Assembly (NCBI GenBank): GCA_046715235.1
Contig: JBKJZO010000104.1
Coordinates: 1 to 7,819 of the forward strand
DNA length: 7,819 nt
Origin: JBKJZO01 sp046715235
Lineage (GTDB): Bacteria > Actinomycetota > Actinomycetes > BP-191
Reading direction: 5' to 3'
Made by a program: the position numbers and the translations under genes
The notes under the pieces: model-generated
What the model saw: only the letters and a program-made list of their open reading frames with translations
Databases searched by the model: none
Told to the model about the DNA's origin: nothing
Shown: in pieces, positions 1 to 5,048 of the stretch
Layout: every line of letters starts with the position of its first letter
Numbering within the stretch: position 1 is the first letter of the stretch

Positions 1-621
1 GAGCAGGTGATCTGGGGCGCGATCGGGCTGCTGGTCGGCGTGGGCTTGGTGGTGTTCTCGTTGCTCACCGGCGCTGGGCCCAGCCCGTTCGCGTTGCTCA
101 TGCTGTGCGTCGTACTCGCGGTTGTCGGCGTCCTCGCGCGGGATCGCCAGCTGAGCCGGGCTGTCGCGGCGCGCGAGCACGCGATGTTGATGGAGTTCCC
201 GACGATCGCCGAGCTGCTCGCTCTCGCGGTCACCGCGGGCGAAGGCGCGATCGGCGCGCTCGAACGGGTCTGCCGGACCAGCCGCGGCGAGCTCGCGCGC
301 GAGATGCGAACGGCGCTCGACGAAGCGCGGTCGGGGCAGTCGCTGGTGTCGGCGCTCGAGGGCATTTCGGCTCGCACCTCGCTGCCGCCGCTCGCCCGGT
401 TCGTCGACGGCATGAGCATCGCCGTCGAACGCGGTACGCCGCTCGCCGATGTCCTGCGCGCACAAGCCGTGGATGTGCGCGAGGAAGGCAAGCGGCTGCT
501 GCTCGAATCAGCGGGCAAGCGCGAGATCGGCATGCTCGTGCCCGTCGTGTTCTTCGTGCTTCCGCTCACCATCGTTTTCGCGCTGTTCCCAGGCTTCGTT
601 GGCCTTCGGCTCCTGTCATGA
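1..621 (+). CDS. tadC: TadC-like type II secretion F-domain protein (5' end cut by window)
   Basis: This is an inner-membrane platform protein of a Tad/Flp pilus, which works with the TadA ATPase and TadB to assemble pilin. The frame is open from base 1, so the true start probably lies upstream. GTG at 7 would give 204 residues, and no Shine-Dalgarno site is visible before it. Numbered from that GTG, two hydrophobic segments lie at about 2-21 and 27-45. A cytoplasmic helical T2SSF region follows at about 60-170, including the EFPTIAELLALAV stretch, and a last membrane helix lies at about 178-202 (VPVVFFVLPLTIVFALF). Full actinobacterial TadC proteins are usually nearer 300 residues, which supports 5' truncation. 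The Flp-like pilin and TadE genes that follow on the same strand support the assignment. The family call is confident. TadC is preferred over TadB because of its position just before the pilin gene. Confidence 0.85.
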   Translation, partial: EQVIWGAIGLLVGVGLVVFSLLTGAGPSPFALLMLCVVLAVVGVLARDRQLSRAVAAREHAMLMEFPTIAELLALAVTAGEGAIGALERVCRTSRGELAREMRTALDEARSGQSLVSALEGISARTSLPPLARFVDGMSIAVERGTPLADVLRAQAVDVREEGKRLLLESAGKREIGMLVPVVFFVLPLTIVFALFPGFVGLRLLS

Positions 622-659
622 CGTCATCCCGCCTCGTGGTCCGCGCGGCGTTCCCAAAT

Positions 660-665
660 AAGGAG
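660..665 (+). promoter_or_regulatory. Strong ribosome binding site of the Flp-like pilin gene
   Basis: AAGGAG lies 7 bases before the ATG at 673. It is the best Shine-Dalgarno site in this operon. That fits a need for more pilin subunit than assembly proteins, and it fixes the start of the 68-residue product. Confidence 0.7.
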
Positions 666-672
666 AAGTTCG

Positions 673-879
673 ATGTTCGCTGTCCGTGTGGCTCAGGCGC
701 TGGCCGACAGGATTGATTCCCTCGACCAGGACGATCGAGGCGACGTGCCGGGATGGGTGATGATCACCTTGATGACGGTTGCCATCGCGACCCTCATCTG
801 GACCTTCGCGTCGCAGACGCTGATGGATGTGCTGACCGCAGCCCTCAGTGCGATCACTCCAGGCGGTGACGGCGGTTGA
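673..879 (+). CDS. Flp-like pilin / small Tad-locus membrane protein
   Basis: This 68-residue protein sits where the major Flp pilin gene sits in actinobacterial Tad operons, between tadC and tadE. It has an amphipathic, acidic N-terminal part (residues 1-22, ending DQDDR), then Gly23, then one hydrophobic helix at about 28-46, and a short glycine-rich tail. The Gly23 junction resembles a class III prepilin-peptidase site (DRG|DVPGW). However, the glutamate normally found five residues after the cut is absent, and a glycine occupies that place. The start ATG is fixed by AAGGAG 7 bases upstream. The stop TGA overlaps the TTG start of the next gene. Position and size make a pilin or pilin-like subunit likely. 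The missing glutamate means it could instead be an accessory membrane protein. Whether it is processed is not shown by the sequence. Confidence 0.72.
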   Translation: MFAVRVAQALADRIDSLDQDDRGDVPGWVMITLMTVAIATLIWTFASQTLMDVLTAALSAITPGGDGG

Positions 880-1283
880 TCCGCCCGCCCGACACCGATG
901 ACGACGGTGCCGCCGTCGTTGAGTTCGTCATGGTCGTCGGCTTCCTGCTCATCCCCCTGTTTCTCGGGCTGTTGCAACTCGGCATGGTGCTCCACGCCCG
1001 CAACGTCATCGTCGCCAGCGCGGCCGCGGGCGCCCGCGTAGGGGCGAACGCTGACAGCAACGAGGTGGCCGGCGCTGCCGAGGCATGCCGGCGCATCACC
1101 GATTCCCTCTCGCAGGAACAGACGGACCTCGTGTGCACCGGTTCGTATGTCAGCAGCGGCGGGGACGATGCCGTCGAGTTGGTGGAGGTGCGCGTCAGCG
1201 GACCAGTCCCCATGTTCTTCCTGCCGTTCGGAGGGCTGAACATCGACATCGCCGGCCATGCGGTGCGCGAGATCGCACCGTGA
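876..1283 (+). CDS. tadE: TadE-family minor pilin
   Basis: This 135-residue protein has a TadE-like N-terminus. An acidic leader (DTDDDG) is followed by AAVVEFVMVVGFLLIPLF, a class III prepilin-type junction after Gly11 with the conserved glutamate at +5 (Glu16). One membrane helix lies at about 14-36. After it comes the ARNVIVASAAAGARVGA stretch typical of the family, then an exported domain with two cysteines in the middle and a hydrophobic PMFFLPFGGL segment. TadE-type pseudopilins are thought to act with the Tad machinery in pilus assembly or at its tip. The start is the TTG at 876: an in-frame TGA at 867 excludes any earlier start, and no useful start lies between TTG and the helix. AGGCGG at 861-866 is a plausible ribosome site. 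The start overlaps the preceding stop by three bases, suggesting coupled translation. Confidence 0.88.
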   Translation: MIRPPDTDDDGAAVVEFVMVVGFLLIPLFLGLLQLGMVLHARNVIVASAAAGARVGANADSNEVAGAAEACRRITDSLSQEQTDLVCTGSYVSSGGDDAVELVEVRVSGPVPMFFLPFGGLNIDIAGHAVREIAP

Positions 1284-1723
1284 TGTCCGCACGTTTGGAT
1301 CGGGCTCGGGCCGGCCATGAGGAGGGCTCCGCGATGATCGAGTTCATCGCGGTGGCGATCGTGTTGATGCTTCCGCTGGTCTACGTCATCTTGTCGGCCT
1401 TCGAGGTGCAGCGGAGCGCGTTCGCTGTCGCCGAGGGCGCCCGACAGGCCGGCCGCGCGTACGTCACGGCAGGCGGCGGCGAGGAAGCCCATAACCGTGC
1501 GCTGTTCGCCGCGAACCTCGCCGTGGTCGACCAGGGTTTTGACGCACTGCCGGCCGAGGGGTTGAGCATCTCTGCTCCGTCAGGCTTCTGCCGCGGCGGC
1601 TCGGTCACCGTCACTCTGACGATGACCGCGCACACGCCAATGCTCGGCGACGCGGTCAACATCCCGGTCACCGCGGAGCACACCGAGACGATCGACGAGT
1701 TCCAGGAACTGGACGCATGTTGA
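1283..1723 (+). CDS. Second TadE-like minor pilin (TadF position)
   Basis: This product of about 146 residues starts at the ATG that shares one base with the previous stop (TGATG). A GTG directly before it (1280) is an alternative. The N-terminus again shows an acidic leader, a glycine and a helix with glutamate at +5: HEEG|SAMIEF, with Gly15 and Glu20. One membrane segment follows at about 18-38 (IEFIAVAIVLMLPLVYVIL), then EVQRSAFAVAEGARQAGRA, the usual amphipathic continuation of TadE-like proteins. The exported part has one cysteine in the SGFCRGG segment and another as the very last residue, which could form a disulfide. It is probably a second minor pilin, in the position often called TadF. 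The exact subfamily cannot be separated from TadE by eye. Its stop overlaps the start of the next gene by seven bases. Confidence 0.83.
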   Translation: MSARLDRARAGHEEGSAMIEFIAVAIVLMLPLVYVILSAFEVQRSAFAVAEGARQAGRAYVTAGGGEEAHNRALFAANLAVVDQGFDALPAEGLSISAPSGFCRGGSVTVTLTMTAHTPMLGDAVNIPVTAEHTETIDEFQELDAC

Positions 1724-2178
1724 CGCGCGTGCGGAACCGCTCGCTCGATGACGACGGGCAGATCGCGATCCTGATCGTTACCTTCCTGGCAGTCGCAGCA
1801 CTGATGGCCTGGGTCGCGATCGACGCGTCAATCGTTTTCCTTGCCCGGCAACGGCTCGCGAGCGCGGCTGACGGGGCCGCGTTGACCGCGGCACAGCAGC
1901 TCAACGCGGGGCAGTACTACGGCGGCGAGTGCGTCGAGTCGCTGCCGCTGGACGAGGCCGCAGTCGAGGCGGTCCTCGATCGCTATCGCTCTGGTGACAT
2001 CGAACTCGATGCGACACTCGAGAGCGTCGACGGTGGGCCCGGCGTCGCCGTACAGGCACAGATCGTCGTTGACCTGCCAACCGTCGCCGCGCTCGGTGTC
2101 GACTCATGGACCGTCAAGTACGACGCCCGCGCGAGATCCGACATCACCGGAAACCCCTGCGGCGTAGAGGGTCCCTGA
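1717..2178 (+). CDS. TadG-like pilus assembly protein
   Basis: This 153-residue protein is the last gene of the Tad operon in this window. Its N-terminus (DDDG|QIAILIVTF) repeats the acidic-leader, glycine and hydrophobic-helix pattern of its neighbours but lacks the glutamate at +5, as is usual for the Tad/TadG-like N-terminal family. The membrane helix spans about 16-38. It is followed by FLARQRLASAADGAALTAAQQL, typical of short actinobacterial TadG-like proteins (the Rv3654c position in mycobacteria). The rest is a small exported domain with cysteines near residue 70 and near the end (NPCGVEGP). The ATG overlaps the upstream gene by seven bases, and AGGAA at 1704-1708 gives a ribosome site 8 bases before it. 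Full proteobacterial TadG is much longer, so this is the short type. The exact role is not known from sequence. Confidence 0.8.
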   Translation: MLTRVRNRSLDDDGQIAILIVTFLAVAALMAWVAIDASIVFLARQRLASAADGAALTAAQQLNAGQYYGGECVESLPLDEAAVEAVLDRYRSGDIELDATLESVDGGPGVAVQAQIVVDLPTVAALGVDSWTVKYDARARSDITGNPCGVEGP

Positions 2179-2208
2179 CTGAAGGCTGCTCCGAAACGAC
2201 CCCATGGT

Positions 2209-2228
2209 CGCCCGGTTGTCACCGGGTG
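2209..2228 (+). terminator. Possible terminator hairpin after the Tad operon
   Basis: CCCGGT at 2211-2216 pairs with ACCGGG at 2221-2226 around a 4-base loop. One G-T and one C-G pair extend the stem on the outside. There is no T-run after it, as is common for actinobacterial hairpins. Its position 30 bases after the last tad gene and before a differently themed gene makes termination plausible, but the stem is modest. Confidence 0.35.
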
Positions 2229-2338
2229 CGAGCGGTGCGTAATCGTCTGAAAAGTGTCGCTACTACGCATCTTGGAGCGCGCGTAGGTTCCCTCAGGTCA
2301 CGCGGATGCGCGGCGATGTCGATCGCTGAGGAGGCCAG

Positions 2339-3604
2339 GTGAAGCGACTCGTAGGAGCAGTAGCTGCAATTGGACTGATGGTGACGACGCCGATCGCCGC
2401 AGAAGCGGCTGGATCGAAGCCGAAGCATCGCGTCGTCGCCAAGCAGCTGGACAACCCGCGGCAGCTCAACTGGAGCGAGAACGGCAGGGCGCTGATCATT
2501 GCCGAAGCGGGCAGGGGTGGTACCACCTGCTCAGCCGAAGGCTGCGAGGGCTTGACCGGCTCGATCTCCTTGGTCAACAAGCCGTGGCGCACGGGGGCGT
2601 CCGCCCAGCGGGTGATCACCGGCTTCCGCAGCTTTGCGGGCCCCGACGGCTCGTTCGCCGTCGGTAGCAACGGTGCCGACCAGACAAGCGAGAGCGATCA
2701 CGACCAGTACATCGTGGCGGGATCCGTGGAAGGACGGCCTCCGGAGACAGCCGGTGCGCTGTTGGTCGGAGAGGCCTTCGACGATGGGACGTTCATCTTC
2801 CCCTTTGCAGACATCGCTGCAGCGGAGAGAGCTCAGAACCCGGACGGTGCGCAGATCGAGAGCAACCCCTACGCGATCCTTTTCATCGCCGGACCGAACC
2901 CCGACGGCTACGCGCTGGTGGCTGACGCTGCGGCCAACGCCGTATGGAAGATTGTGCCCGACCTGACCTACGAACCTCCGGCGTCGCTGGGCTGCTTCAC
3001 GGAAGCAATGTTCGCGCCCGGCTACGACTTCGCCAAGTGCTTCAAGTACGAGATCACGCCGTTCGCGAAATACCCCACGACGGCATTGCCGGACGGCTCG
3101 GATGACCCGAACGGCCCGCCCGAATTCGTGCCCACCTCGCTGACCATGGACAAGTGGGGGCACGTCTTCGTCGGTGGTCTCGGCTCGGAGGTCCCGGGCG
3201 CAGCCCAGGTCGTGAAGTACGACCTGGACGGTCGTGAGCTCCGCCGCTGGACAGGCTTCACCGGAATCACCGGTGTCGCCGTGAACGACAGCTATCTGTT
3301 TGTCTCGCAGCTGTTCGGCTCGGCGGCTCCACTGCCCGAGGGCGAGTCGCCATCGGACGAGGCCCCTCCGATGGCTGGGGCACCGGGTGAGGTGGTCAAG
3401 ACCAGCCGCCACGTCACCAATGGCCCGCGCTGGGCGGTCGACGTACCGCTCCCGGCAGGCCTGGCAACCGACCACAAGGGCTGGGTGTACGCCGCGGTGA
3501 ACAGCATCGCTCCGGCCACCGGCATGGCCGAGGGTCCGTTCGGTCCGGTTGGTGGTGGAGCGGTCTGGCAATTGGACTTCTCGCACGCTCGCCCGCTGGG
3601 CTGA
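2339..3604 (+). CDS. Secreted ScyD/ScyE-family protein
   Basis: This 421-residue exported protein resembles the ScyD/ScyE family, named after cyanobacterial scytonemin-cluster genes but common in actinomycetes, where its function is unknown. The N-terminus is a Sec signal peptide (MKRLVGAVAAIGLMVTTP, AEA|A cleavage likely after residue 23). Family-like features are LDNPRQLNWSENGRALIIAEAG near residues 37-57, a cysteine pair C64/C69 in the TTCSAEGCEGLTGSI loop, FAGPDGSFAVG, and repeated beta-strand blocks consistent with a propeller (GYALVADAAANAVWKI, MDKWGHVFVGGLG, GVAVNDSYLFVSQLFG, GLATDHKGWVYAAVNSI). A second cysteine pair is C219/C234. There is no sortase motif or membrane anchor, so it is probably released. 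Start GTG at 2339: AGGAGG at 2329-2334 lies only 4 bases upstream, which is close but usable. It is separated from the Tad genes by 160 bases and probably has its own promoter. No reaction can be assigned. Confidence 0.8.
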   Translation: MKRLVGAVAAIGLMVTTPIAAEAAGSKPKHRVVAKQLDNPRQLNWSENGRALIIAEAGRGGTTCSAEGCEGLTGSISLVNKPWRTGASAQRVITGFRSFAGPDGSFAVGSNGADQTSESDHDQYIVAGSVEGRPPETAGALLVGEAFDDGTFIFPFADIAAAERAQNPDGAQIESNPYAILFIAGPNPDGYALVADAAANAVWKIVPDLTYEPPASLGCFTEAMFAPGYDFAKCFKYEITPFAKYPTTALPDGSDDPNGPPEFVPTSLTMDKWGHVFVGGLGSEVPGAAQVVKYDLDGRELRRWTGFTGITGVAVNDSYLFVSQLFGSAAPLPEGESPSDEAPPMAGAPGEVVKTSRHVTNGPRWAVDVPLPAGLATDHKGWVYAAVNSIAPATGMAEGPFGPVGGGAVWQLDFSHARPLG

Positions 3605-3610
3605 CCTAAC

Positions 3611-3659
3611 GCTGGCAACCCAAGAGGCCCGCTACCTGCGGGTCTGTTGGGTTGCCGGC
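3611..3659 (+). terminator. Strong long-stem hairpin terminator
   Basis: This is a nearly perfect inverted repeat directly after the ScyD/ScyE-family stop codon. The outer arm at 3611-3623 (GCTGGCAACCCAA) pairs with 3647-3659 (TTGGGTTGCCGGC) with a single G-T wobble. After one G-G mismatch, the inner arm at 3625-3632 pairs with 3638-3645 around the loop TACCT. That gives about 21 paired bases in total. No T-tract follows, as is common for actinobacterial terminators. It isolates the upstream gene from prfB. Confidence 0.82.
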
Positions 3660-3677
3660 GCCGTGCACTCCGGCGGG

Positions 3678-3683
3678 TACGCT
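3678..3683 (+). promoter_or_regulatory. Candidate -10 element for prfB
   Basis: TACGCT fits the TANNNT form of actinobacterial housekeeping -10 elements. It lies between the terminator hairpin and the prfB ribosome site, about 40 bases before the start codon. No convincing -35 is seen at the normal spacing: TTGCCG at 3652 would be 20 bases away. The position is right, but the motif is short. Confidence 0.35.
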
Positions 3684-3723
3684 CGCTGCGTCCTACTCAC
3701 GAACGCGGCAAGGAGAGTGCACT

Positions 3724-4830
3724 GTGCTCGCCGATCACAGCGAGGATCTCAAGGCACTCGAAGCGACCCTCGGATCGGTGGAGCATTTCCTCGACCTGCC
3801 GCGGTTGCAGCGCGACCTTGAAGCGCTGCGCGAGCAGGCCGGCGCGCCCAACCTGTGGGACGACCCCGAGAGCGCGCAGAAGCTGATGAGCCGTATGTCG
3901 GCGATCGAGTCCGACATCGACCGTGTCGAAGCGTTGCGCCGGCGCCTCGACGACACCACGGTTCTCAACGAGCTCGCGCAATCTGAGGACGACGAGGGGA
4001 GCGAGGCCGAGGTCGTCACCGAGTTGCGCGCATTGAAGAAGGACATCGACGCGCTCGAGGTCCGCACCCTGCTGTCGGGGGAGTACGACGAGCGGCAGGC
4101 TCTCGTGCAGATCAACCCGGGCGCGGGCGGCGTCGACAGCCAGGACTGGGCCGAGATGCTGCTGCGCATGTACCTGCGTTGGGGCGAGCAGCGCGGGTTC
4201 CCGGTCGAGGTCTACGAGACCCAGTACGCCGAGGAAGCGGGCATCAAGTCGGCGACGTTCTCGGTCAAGGCGCCCTATGCCTACGGGCTGATGCACGGCG
4301 AGCACGGCGTACACCGGCTGGTGCGCATCTCGCCGTTCGACAACCAGCACCGCCGGCAGACCTCGTTCGCGGCGGTCGACGTCACGCCCGTCGTAGAGCC
4401 GACCGACCACATCGAGATCGACGAGAAGGACCTGCGCGTCGACGTCTACCGCTCCAGCGGCCCCGGTGGCCAGGGCGTCAACACGACCGACTCCGCCGTA
4501 CGGCTCACGCACATCCCGACCGGCCTGGTCGTCTCCTGCCAGAACGAGCGCAGCCAGATCCAGAACCGCGCGACCGCCCTGACGATCCTGCAGGCCCGCC
4601 TGCTCGAGCAGCGACGCCGCGAAGCGGAAGAGAAGATGGACGCGATCCGCGGCGGCCGCCAGGACATCGCGTTCGGTTCGCAGATCCGCAACTACGTCCT
4701 GCACCCCTACCAGATGGTCAAGGACCTGCGCACCGACGTGGAGACCGGCAACGTCAACGCCGTCCTGGACGGCGACCTCGACGCATTCGTCGAAGCAGAG
4801 ATCCGTTGGGCCAAACGCCGCGAGGACTAG
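3724..4830 (+). CDS. prfB: Peptide chain release factor 2
   Basis: RF2 reads UGA and UAA stop codons in the ribosomal A site and triggers release of the finished peptide. The product has 368 residues, the normal family length. The N-terminal helical domain leads into the codon-recognition domain with the RF2 tripeptide SPF at residues 203-205 (RISPFDNQHRRQTSF). The catalytic GGQ is at 248-250 within SGPGGQGVNTTDSAVRLTH. The RF2 C-terminal pattern GSQIRNYVLHPYQMVKDLRT is intact. The start is GTG at 3724, 8 bases after AAGGAG (3710-3715). The same frame is open further upstream, but that part reads through the hairpin region and is not RF2-like. Many bacteria need a programmed +1 frameshift near codon 25 of this gene. 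Here the frame is continuous, with Leu23-Asp24 (CTC GAC) at the equivalent point. The gene appears to be a single transcription unit after the upstream terminator. Confidence 0.97.
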   Translation: MLADHSEDLKALEATLGSVEHFLDLPRLQRDLEALREQAGAPNLWDDPESAQKLMSRMSAIESDIDRVEALRRRLDDTTVLNELAQSEDDEGSEAEVVTELRALKKDIDALEVRTLLSGEYDERQALVQINPGAGGVDSQDWAEMLLRMYLRWGEQRGFPVEVYETQYAEEAGIKSATFSVKAPYAYGLMHGEHGVHRLVRISPFDNQHRRQTSFAAVDVTPVVEPTDHIEIDEKDLRVDVYRSSGPGGQGVNTTDSAVRLTHIPTGLVVSCQNERSQIQNRATALTILQARLLEQRRREAEEKMDAIRGGRQDIAFGSQIRNYVLHPYQMVKDLRTDVETGNVNAVLDGDLDAFVEAEIRWAKRRED

Positions 4831-5048
4831 GTGCGGTCATAGCCCGTCCGGGTGATGTTCGCGACAGGTATATAGGAAGCGATTGACGCTCTTGCACCTA
4901 GCTGTCACGGTCTGTCTACCGGCGGTGAGCTTTCGCCGGGCGAGGGGCATTGATCCGCGACCGAGTTGCATCGGTCACCAGTAATGGTCGCGGGAAGCCA
5001 ATGGTGAGACCGACTCGGACCGCAGTCGTAGTCGACGAGGGGTTCCGA
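4831..5048 (+). promoter_or_regulatory. Promoter/leader region of the DUF11 cell-wall protein gene
   Basis: These 218 bases lie between prfB and the preferred start of the next gene. TTGACG at 4883-4888 could be a -35 element, but the -10 at the proper distance (CACGGT, 4906-4911) is weak. TATATA at 4869-4874 is an AT-rich island without a partner. Several hairpins can form: CCGGCG 4919-4924 with CGCCGG 4934-4939, CCGCGACC 4955-4962 with GGTCGCGG 4986-4993, and a competing GACCGA 4959-4964 with TCGGTC 4971-4976. No clear prfB terminator was found. A structured leader is possible but unproven. Confidence 0.35.
5037..5042 (+). promoter_or_regulatory. Ribosome binding site that favours the ATG at 5049
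   Basis: GAGGGG lies 6 bases before the ATG at 5049. The two earlier in-frame starts have poorer sites: TTG at 4950 has GAGGGG about 3 bases away, and ATG at 5001 has only GGGAAG 3 bases away. The ATG at 5049 also puts a normal-length signal peptide at the N-terminus. Confidence 0.55.

Noticed and set aside
618..627. Perfect 10-base palindrome ATGACGTCAT at the tadC stop codon
   Set aside because: It could be an operator, but a single 10-base palindrome overlapping a coding end inside an operon is easily chance, and no second copy was seen.
2531..3586. Long open frame on the minus strand, antisense to the ScyD/ScyE-family gene
   Set aside because: The product is arginine-rich and compositionally odd, with no recognisable domain. 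The plus strand has a clear signal peptide and family motifs. Long antisense frames are expected in high-GC DNA.
3652..3723. Upstream in-frame extension of prfB starting at 3652
   Set aside because: It would begin inside the terminator hairpin and adds sequence unlike RF2. GTG 3724 has a proper ribosome site and the right family length.
3697..4704. Long minus-strand frame antisense to prfB
   Set aside because: The plus strand encodes intact RF2 with SPF and GGQ. The antisense product has no domain and is a codon-bias shadow.
4992..5034. Cobalamin riboswitch
   Set aside because: Some words resemble the conserved core, but the P4-like stem is not complementary and there is no room for the distal conserved box before the CDS. 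It is kept only as a weak remark under the leader finding.
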